DNA of 64,000 nucleotides from Gentiana macrophylla (GCA_026214975.1 JAOBSW010000454.1:1-64000), one strand, 5' to 3'. Counted from the first letter of the stretch, positions 13,539-25,452 are shown. Program-made: numbers and translations. The notes: a model not told the origin generated them from the letters alone.

Positions 13539-14266
13539 ACATCTTTGCACAAGATTCTCGTGGATCTATCTATGATAGGACGTTAGTCCTAAAAGATAAG
13601 GTGGAAGATGATACTTATGGAAGGTCCCCTTGCTTCTGCAATAGGGTCCATCATAAGTGTTCTAAGTTAAACCAGATATTCATACCTCAAGAAGAGTCAT
13701 GAGTAGGTATGAAAGTGATTCTGGTAAATGTCGAGAATATCCTTAAAGGTGTTAAGGATGGGTTCCTAGTTTATTGAAACTTGGAATTGGATAAACGTAG
13801 ATATACAGATGTATACCTTGAATCATATGAAGATAGTGGGAGCTACGGTCTGGGTTTGCAGTCACTTTAATTAAATGATACAGTAAGCTGGAAATGTTCT
13901 TAGCTAGAGAACACTGTGGACTCTACAACAGGGCCAAAACACAGTATACACCTTGAAGGCACGGGAGCAGTACATAGTACATGGGTCTATGAGGTTCATT
14001 CTTGAACCTTGTGTGGTTCTTCCACCTTTTCTATATAGATAATATAGTAAGTGGATTCATTGCTCAGGCAAGGACCAGGGTCTCGTCAAAGTTTCATGTG
14101 TGTGTTGAGGCGGTTCCTTTTGACTTGATCATTTGGAGCATGATATGGAGATAGTCTGAGTCCCCACGGATAGTGATCCGTTTATTCTTAGGGTTGGTTG
14201 CGAGTGTTGCATGAGATTATTGTGTTTTAACTTGGTCTTGTGTGTACGAGTGATTGGCTTTAGGCC
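13539..14266 (+). other. LARD 3' internal region
   Basis: Non-coding continuation of the LARD up to the purine tract. It contains stretches whose order is reminiscent of the untranslated tail of copia elements. All frames are closed and I could not identify RNase H motifs. Confidence 0.45.
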
Positions 14267-14277
14267 AAGTGGGAGAT
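14267..14277 (+). other. polypurine tract of the LARD-like element
   Basis: AAGTGGGAGAT immediately before the LTR start TGTTGAAATAG. This is the plus-strand priming site position and has the usual copia form. Confidence 0.85.
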
Positions 14278-16190
14278 TGTTGAAATAGTGTCCTAAACCC
14301 AATCGGGTTGGACCGGATCCTACTGGGTTGGATCATTTCTATTATTTCTTTATGTTTATACATATATTAAAAGGCTTTTCTGTTATTATATATTTGTTCG
14401 TTTAACGAACCAATTATGATATTGTTATATGATAACGTCCTTAGTATTAAACTGTGATAGAGAAACCATGATAGTGATTATGGTTGATGAGATCTCGAAT
14501 CACTTTAATGGTTTGGTACTTAATAGAATCTAGTCGTATGTAATATTACATAGGACATTAATAGCACGATTAGACTATCACGTATTAGATGTCTTCTATC
14601 TTATTGAAGATAGGGATAGATTTCGTCTATCAAAGTGTTGCAACACTTGGACAGTACGTGGATGTGTATTAGAGAATGCGTATGTTAGACTGACCCACTT
14701 ACTTTATTAAGTGTCACACTATGTGGCGGTTGTGTAATTATCCTGAGACCGGAGCCTTCATGACATCACGGTGTGGATTATCATACTTTGACACTATTGA
14801 GGTTTCCCCTAGCCATGGGGCAATCATGCGGTAGTGATTGGGTGTGATGATATCAAGCATCCATAGATTAATTTTGCTCGCCCGTAAATCGCGATCCTAT
14901 TATTAGAGTAAATATCCGAAAGGGCCTTCTTATAATGTCTTATTCTCGAAATTCTTTGCAAAGCAAATGTAATATGTTACTTCAAGAGAGTAGGATATCC
15001 AGAATATAAGATACGGACGTTGATGTTTGACACTCGACGTACGATCGTATGGATATTGTAACAGGATTCTATTTACACGGTAATTGTTTCACATGAAAGG
15101 TAGTAGTCATTGCATATGACTCTTTCGATGATTGGGGGTCACGGTGTGTTGCTAGACGCTATTTCATGATCGTTAGGTATGAAGGGAATTTTCGTAATTG
15201 CACTTTGTGGGTCACACACATAAGAACATCTAGTCGGATTAAAATGCGGTTATAATGATAACCAAATAAGGAAAGTTTTATCTCGATTATAAAGTGTTAT
15301 AGTGGTATTTTAATATGGTAGTATTTATTTATTATGAATAAATTAAATGCAAGCTATTAATTATGTTGATTTATTAAATATGTGTACATTATATATATGG
15401 GTCGAAATTTATGTGTATAATGATACACATGGATTTTGCAAATTGAGTAATCATAGCATTATATTAATTAAGAATATTCCGGATGCCAATATATTGGCAA
15501 TATGGGGCGCATATTTTAAGTGTATGAGTTACACTTGGATTGTGCAATTAATTAATAATATTATCATATATTAATATTTGATATTAATGACTATAGATTT
15601 GCACACATGTATAAATTGATTTATGGTAATAAGATAAAGATAATCAATATTAGAAATTGACAATTTCTTGGAAATATTTATATAAGATATTAAATTAAAA
15701 GAGATAAATCAATCAAAGATATTTTCCTTATTTTATTAGGAAAATTTTTTCTTTCTCCCCAATCTACTAGGAAACTTCTCCCAATCAGTTTGGGATTCAT
15801 CTGGGGTGCATGTCACCCTATTTAAGGGAGGCTTGACTAGCTCTTTTGTACATCACAATTCCAAGAGTTAATAATTCTTGTGAAAAATAAGATAGCTTTC
15901 TAGAGAGAGATTTGAGAGAGAGAAATGGTCGGTTTAGCAACTGAGTTTTTCTAGTAGCAATCCAATGGTGGATTCCAACGGGTTGTTCGTGTGGATACTG
16001 ATAGAGGCCGGACACGTGGATGGCTCACACACTACTACTCTCCGTAGACGGTCAAAGCGTTGATTTTTTAGATCAAGCAAGGTAACCACCGTCTACTATC
16101 TTAATATGTTTGTTGCTTAAACGAAGTCGATCCTGGTTAATAGGAAATAAATTTTAATTTTCGCTGCGCTCTCGCGTAGATTTCCTAACA
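14278..16190 (+). repeat. 3' LTR of the LARD-like element
   Basis: Complete 1,913-bp LTR, TGTTGAAATAGTG ... ATTTCCTAACA. From 14654 on it matches the truncated 5' LTR, with scattered substitutions and small indels (about 90% identity by eye), so the insertion is fairly old. The flank after it is CGAGA. The matching target duplication would be off the left edge. Confidence 0.85.
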
Positions 16191-17471
16191 CGAGACACAA
16201 CAAACAATGTAACCAAATCTTCATCACTAGACCAAAAAACACCTAGAACAACCAGGTAACTTGTAGAACAACTTAACAGATGACGCATTCAAACAACACC
16301 ATCTTTTACAAACCTTATGCAAAATAAACTGGAAGAGTTAGTTTCATAAAATGATAATACCTAGGTCTTCAACATATAGGTGCAAAGCAAAATCAACATC
16401 CTCACACAATCTGCAAAGAAACACAAACACAAATTAACATCTAACACTAAAGAAATAAGTCATTGGCAATGATTGATACTGTGATACTGATATTGTGATA
16501 TTGATACTGTGTTACTGATACTGTGTTACTGATACTGACTTAATCATTCTGTCATAACACAACAGGCTTCTACAAACAAATAACAATGAAATCATACAGC
16601 ATTTCACAGCAACAATACAAAGCAATAAGCAAGGATGACTAAAAATGAAATCTGATTTGATTCCAACGCAAAAAGTAGAACATCAGATTCCAAAAATGAT
16701 AAACAGTTGAAACAAAAATTTGATTCTAAAACTAACAATACAACAAAAATCTTAGTTCAATCGAAGTCCTTTATCAGGCTCCTACAATCAAATAACAATG
16801 GAATCATAAAACAATTCACAACAACAATTGACAACAATTGAGAAACGATGTGTTTGCAATGAAAATACATCTCAAAATACATCTGAAAACATAATCAAAG
16901 TTTAGGAACAAACTATAAATGCAATGTGATTTGATTCCAATCACATTGCATTGGAATTCAAAACAAGCAAAACACAAGAACAAAAAGTGAGATACACTTG
17001 TAATTTCAAAGAGAAATATTACCTTCAATTGGAAAAAAAACAGCAACATGATGCTTCGATTGAAAAATGACAATCACTCAAAAATCAAAAAATATATGGA
17101 ATAAATGTGCCAGAAACAAGAAATTTGAGCCGCAATTGAAGCTGGATGTGCAATTAATGCATCGAATTCAGAAAAAAAAAAGTATGAAAGCGAGGAATGA
17201 AGAGCAAATATAAATGAAGGGCAAAACAGTCCAGATGAAAAACTAATGTCCTTAATGCAACTAAAAAATTGAAACTGGATTAATGCTTAATTAGGGGGGA
17301 ATGTGGATTTTTCCCAAATTTTTCCTATCAAATATTTCATTCCGAATTTTGTATAAAAAAGAGAAAATGTGTTGGCGCTAAATTAGTTAGTTGAGAAGTT
17401 TAAACAAAAGTAATTTTAATAAAGAACGTTATTGAGGTTGGTTGTTTTATAGTGTTTTTTTTTTGAGGTTG
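16191..17471. other. AT-rich intergenic segment, nothing recognised
   Basis: About 1.3 kb between the LARD and the Tat element. It holds a GATACTGTGTTACT-type short tandem repeat near 16474-16539 and a repeated AAACAACAATTGACAACAATTG stretch near 16810. The 85-codon minus frame at 16816-17073 is Phe/Cys-rich low-complexity wording and not a credible gene. A GAGGTTGGTTGTTTTATAGTG string occurs twice in partial form just before the Tat insertion. Confidence 0.4.
16474..16539. repeat. short tandem repeat (TGATACTGTGTTAC-like units)
   Basis: Five or six imperfect units of about 12-15 bp built from GATACTGTG/TTACTGATACTG. No coding or promoter context is evident. Confidence 0.8.
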
Positions 17472-17476
17472 GTTGT

Positions 17477-18079
17477 TGATATTATGTGAATACCAGATTT
17501 ATGTAATGTATATTTCATGGATATGTGGCTATATATGTGTGATTTCTCCGGGAGAAGGTAGCGGATAACAAGAAATTGGTCATCGGAATGATGCTTATGA
17601 GTAAACACAATTGATTCGACAAATTGATGAAGTCGCTCCGCTTGTATTAGTTCTTGGATGCTTTCTATTACATTGTAATCCCATATATATAGGCTAGGAC
17701 TAAGTCGGTTTATTGTTCATGACAAGACAATTAAAAGGATATAATTAAAGATAATCATACAAAAAATAAAGGTGGACCGCCAACTATCTCGATAAGTATG
17801 GCGAGGCAATGGAATCGCTTGTAGATCGGGCTCATATTTACCTTGTCTTGATGTCATCCTCGATACATGGGTAGAAATCACACGGAGTGGAGGGGTCCGC
17901 TTACGCCGCCGGACGTGATCCGGCCGCTTGAGATGGCGGATGTGTCCCGGCCATTTAACGGGCGGGTAGGATCCGCTCATGAAAGTTGCGGACTAAGAGG
18001 ATGGAGGCTCAAGACTCGTTATTGGTCTATCTTAATAGGCCCAATCTAGGTGAACAGGACCCAACTGCTCGGTATATCA
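17477..18079 (-). repeat. 3' LTR of the Tat element
   Basis: 603 bp, left copy in window coordinates. It contains the minus-strand TATA box CTATATATATGG at 17683-17693, and near 18033 (TATCTTAATAG) it carries the unfilled version of the MITE target site. The match to 28277-29347 is clear throughout (for example GTGGCTATATATGTGTGATT in both). Confidence 0.85.
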
Positions 18080-18093
18080 TCGGCCCCTACTCT
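18080..18093 (-). other. polypurine tract of the Tat element
   Basis: On the minus strand AGAGTAGGGGCCGA sits directly before the LTR start TGATATACC. Its position and purine content fit the plus-strand primer. Confidence 0.75.
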
Positions 18094-18182
18094 ACGCTGG
18101 CGTGTTCGCCGTGGCGGAGAGTAGAGCTTGAAGAAGCAGTTTGAGAGCCGCACCCTTATGTTGTCGTTCGTGACAGAGGTGT

Positions 18183-18420
18183 GTCGATAATGGCTATCGG
18201 GCTTAGATCAGTGTTGACATTGTGTTGCAAATTATCGATAGACGCTGTGCATTGTAGCGAACAGGCTTAGTCGCCGATAATGTTCTATCAGGCTTGAACC
18301 AATGTTAGTATCGCATAGCGAATTACCAGTTGTATGCTGCACATTGTAGCGGACAGGCTTAGTCACCGATAACGCTCTATCGGGCTTGAAGTGCCGGGCA
18401 TGAAGCGACGGGCTTAAATG
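18183..18420. repeat. tandem repeat, ~92-bp period, upstream of the antisense promoter
   Basis: The segment from 18244 (GCTGTGCATTGTAGCG ... TATCAGGCTTGAA) recurs at 18336 (GCTGCACATTGTAGCG ... TATCGGGCTTGAA), and a weaker partial copy precedes them from about 18183. This gives about 2.4 imperfect units. Tat elements are known for variable tandem repeats between the coding region and the 3' LTR. Confidence 0.75.
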
Positions 18421-18709
18421 GCCGTAAGCCATGTTGAACGGAGGCCGTAGGCCGCTTTAAGAGAGGCCGCTGACCCCAACAATCTGAGGCCGTAGGCTAT
18501 ATAGAGTTGAGGCCGCCAACAGGGACCAGAGCAGTTGGAGCTGTAACGGACGTATGGGTCTGTGAAATGTCACGTCGGTCACGTTTACAGACACAACGTT
18601 TGAAGTGAACCGTCCTCTATTCTGATTGGCCAGGAGGACTCGATCCGTACCTAGCAATGATGGCGTTTGAATTTTGAAAACCCAAACGTCGTTTCCCTCC
18701 ATTTTATGT

Positions 18710-18719
18710 CTATAAATAG
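18710..18719 (+). promoter_or_regulatory. TATA box of the antisense gene in the Tat element
   Basis: TCTATAAATAGAG is followed about 30 bases later by a pyrimidine-rich likely initiation region (CATTCTACTACTTTCCC) and then a spliced 5' UTR leading to the ATG at 19232. It lies outside the LTR, so this gene seems to have its own promoter rather than using an antisense LTR promoter. Confidence 0.65.
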
Positions 18720-18871
18720 AGTCCTTCTCCCCCATTCTACTACTTTCCCTTTTTTCTGAAAGTAATTCCGGCAAGCAAGGTTTAGAGTATTTCGGCGATA
18801 GCAAGCAGATTCTAGAAAGCAAGCAATATCAGACAAAATCCACACTCCTCATCCCCATTTCACTTAATCAG

Positions 18872-19230
18872 GTATTAATTCGTACATTTTTCCTGCCTTT
18901 TGATTTGATTTTGCCTTTTCCGTAGATAGAACATTGTATGTGATATGAATTGCTGTTAAGAACTTAGGGTTTTCTGATTTTGAACCATATGCTCATCCTT
19001 CTATGCCTGCCCCCTATGCATGTGCTCTCCCTCAAGAAATCCATTAATAAATAGATGCCTAGGTTGTCGCCATAGTTCATTCGAATGTCTGATTTTGCTT
19101 GGGGTTTTTTTGGGTTGGTTGTTTAAGGAAAATGGAGGGGCGAGGTGTCGGGATGTGATAATTCTCACTTCGGCCCGATTTTCATGTCTGGGTGATTAAA
19201 CTGATCCACCTCGCCCTGTTTCTTTTCCAG
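18872..19230 (+). other. 5'-UTR intron of the antisense gene
   Basis: Donor CAG/GTATTAATT and acceptor TTTCTTTTCCAG/CATG, with a T-rich stretch before the acceptor. Splicing leaves the ATG at 19232 one base after the junction. The signals exist only on the plus strand, opposite to the retrotransposon RNA. Confidence 0.6.
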
Positions 19231-19231
19231 C

Positions 19232-21632
19232 ATGTCATCAAAGCATACACAATCAGACGAAGAAGCTAGGGCTGCTGCAGGCTATGGTTTTGAGGAGGTT
19301 AGCATGAAGGAGGTTAGCTCGAGCGAAGCAGAGGAGAAGGTAGCCGAAGAGAAGAGAGGGGCAATCAATGTTGATTCTGACTCGGGCACTAAAGCGGATG
19401 ATGAGGAAGTTGCAGTAATTGGTGAGGGCGCTGCTGAGGGTGAGGTCAAGGATGAAGACGAAACCGAAGATCAGGCGTCGCTGAGCGACCTTCTTAGTCG
19501 GGTTCAAAAAATGATAACCCCCGGGGCCGCTAGCCGTAGCACGATGCTCAAGGAAGCCGTGGAAGCCGCACAGGTTTCGGAGAAGCCTGTAAAGTCGTGC
19601 AAAACCGCAGCGTCTAAGAAAACGACAGTATCGGAATAGCCTGAGAAGAAGAAGAGGCCACCTAAAAAAAGGTCAATTGCTGTCGAGATGGAGCTGGCGG
19701 AGCAAAAACGTGCTGATGCTAATCTCTGGGGCCGGTGTAGGGGAATCCTTAGTGGTGGTCGAGCCACTGCCGATCGACCTCGATTGGTATGGGAGTGTCA
19801 TCATGGCAAACGCTGCCGCCTAAGTGTATAATCTGTGGAGGCAATCCTTCAATGCGAGCACCGAGTAGGATTTTTACTTGCATTTTTTCCTTTCACAATC
19901 AGACTTTAATATCGCACTTTCCTTATCCTTATTTTGGCCGCCGCTCGATAAGCCATATCTCTGCGGTGTACCATGGATGCTCTAGATCAACGCTGCATCG
20001 TTAAGCGTGAGGAAGACTGAGGGAGTGGAAATAAGGGCCGCTGCACTGAAAGGGATCAAGACGACACTCCCTAAGGTCGATATCCAGAAGGATGCGACGG
20101 GATCCTCTGAGTCTAAAGTTGAGAAATTGACGCAGCCGCCAGCCAAGCAACCCATGAGCAAGGCCCCCGTGGGCAAAACTCTCAAACAGACCCCCTTTCT
20201 AAGCCGCCAAGGGGAGATAAGAAGAAGAGAGCTGTCGCCGACGAGGTTGATCCCACTGGAGGTGGTGACGGCAAGCGGATAGCTCCCCCACCAAAAAGAT
20301 CTAAAGTTGACGATGTCCAGAAGAAAGATGCCGCGGATAAGGCCAAAACTTCTGATAAAGGCAAATCTGTGACCGATAAGCCATCCCCTGCAGGCACAAC
20401 TACTATGGTGCCTGTCTTTGGTGTACCTGTCGGGCCTCAGGGTCATCTGGCGGTTTGGCTGGACAGGGAGTTTATGCGCCAGCTTCCTCTCGACATGCCC
20501 TAGGTGGTCACGATCTCTAGAGCAATTTCTGATGTGGCACCGCTGAGACACTTGCGATTGAGCCTTCCCAACGATATTCAACTGGAGATCGGCCATGGTA
20601 TCACAAACATGATTGTGCTAGCTGATCAGACCGACCCTCGCCACACCTTCTTGAGAAACATTGAAGATCTGTGAGGCTTGTTCGGGACCACGGTGAGCAT
20701 GGTAAACCTTCTTTCTTTCTTCGCTTTGTTTTTCCCTTGATTTCATTTTTATTTTTGAAGTCATGTCTAACTCGTTGTATCTCGTCCCTTTCAGTCAAAG
20801 ACAAAGTTACAACAGTTCATAAATGATTATAAGAACACTACATCGTCGAGCGCTGATGTTAATAAAGAGTTGGTCGAGACTAGCAAGGCCCTGAATGCCG
20901 CTAAAGAAGTCGGGGCCGATCTGGTGCCCGATCGAGCGGCTCGAGGCCGACAATGACCGGTTGAGGCAACAGCTTGCCAAAAATGATCAACTGAAGAAGC
21001 ATGTCGCCGAGGCAAAGAGGGCGTGGATCGAGGCTCAAGCGAATTCTGAGCGCCTCGAGAAACTTAATCGCGAGCTGGCTAACAAAGATATAGAGGCCGC
21101 CCAGACTATGAAGGACTTGCAGGCGCAGGTTGACCAGGCCCAAATAGCCAATGCTGCCCTGGATAAACAACTCGCCGATCTGACATCTGGAGTTGAAGCC
21201 CGGCTAAAGGCTACTGCAGGCGATAATTTCCTTATGGGATATGACCAAGGATTTTATCATATCGCAAGGTGCACTTGGGCTCGCGGTGGCGAGGCTCCGG
21301 ATCTCAAGACCTTGCGAGATTGGATTCTCACACATCCCTTCTCTGATCATCTGAGGGGTTTCCATCCGCAGATCCCCTTCTCTGATGTCGAGCTGCAGTG
21401 ATACATTCCCAAATGTGCTCCAGGTTGGGAGGTGCCCCTAGTTGAAGAGGATAACTTAAGGGAGTTGGTACTCCAAGCAACCTCGGGGGGCGCCGCAGCA
21501 GAAAAAGAAGTCGGACAAATTTAAGGAGAGGCTGAGCCAACTGAGTCCGAGGCGAATGCTGATCAGATGCTACATCATTCTCTCCGTGTCGAGAATATTA
21601 ATGATGAGAACATGCGGCCTGAAGATTCTTAA
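19232..21632 (+). pseudogene. antisense extra gene (aORF) of the Tat element
   Basis: The gene is encoded opposite to gag-pol. The first exon gives 135 codons of an acidic, Glu/Ala-rich protein (19232-19639) ending in a premature stop. The sequence continues with a basic KKKRPPKKRS stretch (possible nuclear signal), Lys/Pro-rich spacers, a segment LAVWLDREFMRQLPLD near 20450-20500, an intron at 20693-20794, and a long coiled-coil part (20895-21401, heptad-like Leu/Ala/Gln) with GYDQGFYHIAR near its end. The last codon is probably TAA at 21630-21632. Several frameshifts and stops break it. Extra antisense ORFs of unknown role are established for Tat elements. The function here is not known. 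Confidence 0.65.
20693..20794 (+). other. intron in the antisense gene
   Basis: Donor ACG/GTGAGCATGG, a very T-rich body (TTCTTTCTTTCTTCGC) and acceptor CCCTTTCAG/TCAAAG, 102 bp. It supports plus-strand transcription of the region. Confidence 0.6.
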
Positions 21633-21809
21633 ATTTGTTGCTTTTGTTGTGTAAAGACTATTTTGATTTTGTACTGACTTTTCATTCCGCACCAATGTAT
21701 CTGTAATAACGTTTCCTTCATTTTCTCCTTCTGAATATATGAAGTTCCTTTTATGCTCGTACGTTTGTATCTGTATTTTGCTCGAATTTATTGCATAAAT
21801 TGAGTCCGA

Positions 21810-22180
21810 TTGTAGAAGCATCCGGCCCCCTTGTTTGCGATAAGATACAAAGTCGAACCCGAAAAAGGCTTATCTGAAGCTGTCCGATTATAGCGTTGAA
21901 TATTTGTCGTAATATGACCTCTAGACTTATCACAAATAACTGCTCTCTTGCTTGTATGAAATTTTCTGTCCGCCCCCTTGTTTCTGGTAAGGATAGACGA
22001 AATTAGCTGAAATAATTGTTCCATTGTGGCTTGAAAGACAAATGGACCTCTCTGAACAACTGGCCGATGGTGGCGTAAAATTTTTCCGAGAGAGCCCCCT
22101 TTGTTTCAGATGAGGGTCGGAGTCGTTCTTGTTCGTTTTTCTTGTTCGAAATTTTCCCAAATATGGCCCCCATTTTTAAT
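21810..22180. repeat. spaced repeats in the Tat 3' untranslated region
   Basis: A GCCCCCTTGTTT(C)NGATAAGG-like core appears near 21825, 21972 and 22093, with a weaker GGCCCCCATTTTTAATAAAG near 22165. Spacing is about 120-150 bp. The region lies between the integrase end and the antisense gene, has no open frames of note, and matches the repeat-prone 3' region of Tat elements. Confidence 0.55.
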
Positions 22181-22407
22181 AAAGTCCAAGATGAAATCGA
22201 AGGCTTTGTTGAAAATTTGGTCGAGATCGCACATATTCATTGTGGACATTCTTGATAGATATGCTAACGCGTTCGTTAAAAGAGAAAAAATGTAAAATCG
22301 GGCTTTATTAAATTCACCTCACCCCGCTAAGTGAGTGGAAATTATAAGTAAGAAAGCCTAAATACTCACGTGGTTGACGAGAGGATAGCCACAACCCTAG
22401 CCGATAA

Positions 22408-23470
22408 TTACATATAGTATCTTTTGAGGTTGTCCGCATGCCACGGCCTGTTGAGCTCGAAACCCTCTTGGTTTTTGAGGACGTAAGTCCCTTTCTTGAT
22501 CTCTCTTGTGACTTGGTAAGGGCCCTCCCAGTTCGCTGTAAGATTACCCTTATCGGGCTCCATACCAGTGGCCTTTCTATTTTGAAGAATGAAGTCTCCA
22601 ACCTTAAAAAAATTATCGCGGATACACTTGTCAAGTTGTCGTTTAGCGATCTGCTTGTAATTTACTAGCCACTGGTATGTCGCTAATCTCTTTCCCTCCG
22701 CTAGATCTAAATCGATCTGTCTGCTTAGTAGATTGTCCGTCGGGTCATGTAGGCGCACCCGACGCTGGGAGAGCCATTTAGATAGGAGTCATCTCCTCCG
22801 ATCCATAAGTGAGGGCAAACGGTGTTTCCTCGGTGGGCGTTTTAATTGTAGTGCGGAGTGCCCATAGTATGGCGGGCAGCTCATTAACCCAACCGCCTGC
22901 TTTTGCTTTCTCGTCGATGCTCTTTTTGAGCATCTTTATTATCTGTTTATTGCCGGCCTCGGCTTGGCCATATCCCTAGGGATACGCTACGGACGATTGC
23001 CAATGTCTGACCTAGAATTCCTCACAAAAACTTGAGAAATCCTTTCTGAACTGTGGTCCATGGTCTGACACCACTGCCCGCGGGATACCGAAACGAGACC
23101 ATATCTGATCGTGTAGGAAGTAACCCGCATCCTTCGCACCTATTTTGACCATGGGCTTGGCCTCTATCCACTTTGTGAAATAGTATACAACCACTATGAT
23201 CACTTTGCATCCGCCCCTTCCATGCGGGAATGGTCCGATCAGGTCGAGTCCCCATATGTCGAAAGGCCAAGGTGCAACCACAATGCTCAATTCTACCGAC
23301 GGTATTCTTGGGACGTACGCATGTTTTTGGCACTCTGGACATTCTCTTACTAGCGGGGAGTTCGATAAGTATTTTCTTGCTTTCCTCCTCTCGCACATAC
23401 CGCAATAACGGTTTAGTGGCGGATCTTCTATGAGCGCTCCATCATGTATAATGTACCTAGACGCTCTCTT
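22408..23470 (-). pseudogene. Tat integrase remnant
   Basis: The N-terminal part has CPECQKHA, the CC half of the HHCC zinc finger. The HH half and roughly 50 residues around it appear to be missing. The catalytic core follows, with WGLDLIGPFP (first Asp) and VVSDHGPQF (second Asp). The third-acid region falls in broken frames around 22760-23010. The C-terminal part (22408-22758) has NWEGPYQV, the GPY-type module of Ty3 integrases. In an active element this enzyme joins the cDNA to the host genome in the nucleus. Deletion and frameshifts make this copy inactive. Confidence 0.8.
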
Positions 23471-23559
23471 TCTTAGAGCGCGAGATTTGTCTGCCTCAGC
23501 AGGCAAGGTGTCCAATTCTATGTAAGCTCGAATTTCGTCAATCCAACACGGAGTCTGTG

Positions 23560-24030
23560 TTGATGCATCGATCTCCATGATTTCTATTCTTTCGATGGCG
23601 GGTACCGCAAGATACTTTATCATTATCGAAGGGTCCGCAATTTCCTCTTCAAGAGATAGCTTAGAGAGATAATCTGCTTGCTCATTATCCTCTCTTCGAA
23701 CTCTGACAAACTCGCAATAGTTGAAGTCGGCTCTCAATCGTCGAACAACCTCACCGTATTTTTCGAGGATGCCGCAACGCGTGCCGTAGTCCTCTGAGAT
23801 TTTGTTGACGATGAGCTGGGAGTCACAGTAGACTTCAACATTTTCCACGCTCAGCTCCTTTGCGAACCTAAGTCTGGCTATAACTGCTTCGTACTCGGCT
23901 TGATTATTCATGGCCGGGAACTCGAACCTTAGAGCTTTTTCAATTTCCTCTATTGTCTCGGGCTCCATTAAAATAACACCGGCCCCACAGCCATTTCAAC
24001 TTGACGCTCCATCGACGTACAATTTCCAGC
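23560..24030 (-). pseudogene. second, archaeal-type RNase H domain of Tat
   Basis: The domain reads YVDGASS at its start (with an in-frame stop just after), NNQAEYEAVIA in the middle and VYCDSQLIVNKI later. These are the Asp, Glu and Asp of the RNase H active site in the archaeal-type version. This additional RNase H, placed between the normal one and integrase, is a recognised hallmark of Tat elements and is the main reason for the lineage call. The stretch from 23968 down to 23012 is one open frame of 318 codons that also runs into the integrase. Confidence 0.8.
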
Positions 24031-24390
24031 ACTGATCTGGTTTGCTTGGGGCCGCAGCGGGCCCAAGTGATACGGGCGAACTCGGTTGAGGCGAGCTGAA
24101 ACTTGTCTCAACAATAAAATCCGGCAATGCTTGAGCTTTGATAGCTTTTCTGGGTTGATACCAAATATCGAACTCAGTGATTTCGATAGCCCATCAGAGC
24201 AAGCAACCTGAAAGGTCGGCTTATGAAGTATTTGGCGCATTGGACTATCAGTTAAGACAATTATGGTGTGCGAAGTGAAGTAGTCCCTGAGTTTGCGGGC
24301 AGCGATAACAAGCGAGTAGGCTAACTTTTCAATATTAAAATAGCGACTCTCCACCGGACTGAGAGCCTTGCTTAAACGGGATTTTGGAGG
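24031..24390 (-). pseudogene. Tat RNase H (first domain) remnant
   Basis: ESRYFNIEKLAYSLVIAA and HTIIVLTDSPMRQIL are the usual wording of the Ty3 RNase H following RT. The frame shifts around 24360 relative to the RT part. The domain would remove the RNA strand during cDNA synthesis. It is short and decayed here. Confidence 0.75.
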
Positions 24391-25452
24391 GTTCTGGCCT
24401 CCTCGACAAGAACGGCGGCAACAGCCCGGTCCGAGGCCGCCAAGTACAAAAACAAAACATCTCCATCTGTCGGGCTAACCAGAAGAGGTGGCTTCCCTAG
24501 GTATTCTTTCAAAGCTTGAAAATCCTCTGAGAATTCCGCATTCCATGAGAAGGTCTTGTAACCTTTGAGTATTTTGAAGAAAGAGAGACATTTTTCCGCT
24601 GATTTTGAAACGAAGTGACCCAATGCTATGATCCTGCCGTTGAGCCTCTGAACTTCCTTGATGGTTGTAGGTTCTTGCATGTTGAGCAAAGCCTCTATTT
24701 TTTCTGGATTAGCCTCAATTCCACGACGACTAACCATGAACCCAAGAAATTTGCCTGCCTGGACAACAAATGTACATTTGGCCGGATTAAGTTTCATTGA
24801 GTGCTTGCGGACATTACTGAAGGATTCCTGGAGGTCAGCGGCGTGACCATCACCTTTAGACTTGACGACCGTATCATCTATGTAAGCCTCCATGTTTTCC
24901 CAATCGGAGTGAAAACCTTGTTAACCATCGCTTGATAAGTTGAACCCACATTTTTCAGCCCGGCGGTATCATTTCAGTAATAATATAAGCCCTCGTGAGC
25001 CCTCAAGGCCGTTTCTCTTTGTCGGACTCAACTGCATACACCGATGATACCCGAATACGCGCGCCCAAGAAGCTCAAAGTTTCAAACCCGGTGATAGAAT
25101 CAACTAACCGATCAATCCTTGGAAGTTGATAAGGATCTTTCGACAGGCTTTTTTTTATGTCTGTGAAGTCGACGCACATTCTCCACTTGTCGTTGTGTTT
25201 TTTCACCATCACCATATTCGCTAACCATGTGGGATACGCTAGCTCCTTTATTATTCCAGCTTGAAGAAGCTTTCCGACCTCTACCTTAACCGCAACCTCT
25301 TTTTTGATGGTAAATTGCTGTGCTCGTTGTTGTATCGGTTTAAAAGTAGAGTCGACGTTGAGATGATATAGGGCCATGTCGGCTTCAACTCCTCTCATGT
25401 CCGTCACTACCCAGGCGAATGCATCTAGGTTTTCCTTGAGTAACTTAATCAA
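24372..25452 (-). pseudogene. Tat reverse transcriptase remnant
   Basis: The N-terminal half (25003-25452) has FKPIQQRAQQF, VGKLLQAGIIKE, WRMCVDFTDIKK and DPYQLPRIDRL, all in the order of a Ty3 RT palm. The catalytic motif appears as EAYIDDTVVKS at the start of the second half (24372-24893), equivalent to YVDDMLVKS. KLNPAKCTF and KFLGFMVS follow. The halves are in different frames around 24890-25010, where a MIPPGLKNVG-like segment is found. In an active element this makes cDNA from the element RNA in virus-like particles. Confidence 0.85.

Larger units (their letters stand above)
3409..16190 (+). mobile_element. LARD-like non-coding copia derivative (plus strand)
   Basis: Two long repeats, 3409-4925 and 14654-16190, share the same sequence at roughly 90% by eye and flank about 9.3 kb. 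A tRNA-Met PBS follows the left copy and a purine tract precedes the right one. Together these show a plus-strand LTR retrotransposon. In the internal part I find no gag or pol wording and no open frame over about 75 codons, apart from frames inside the two solo LTRs. That is the pattern of a large retrotransposon derivative (LARD), which has to be copied by enzymes of another element. Very old coding erosion is the alternative. Confidence 0.7.

Noticed and set aside
16816..17073. 85-codon minus-strand frame, Phe/Cys-rich, membrane-like
   Set aside because: Hydrophobicity follows from T-rich sequence on that strand; no start context, no neighbours, no family wording.
19982..20596. 204-codon minus-strand frame in the Tat element
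   Set aside because: It lies opposite the antisense gene, has no gag-pol wording, and is longer only because of GC-rich composition.
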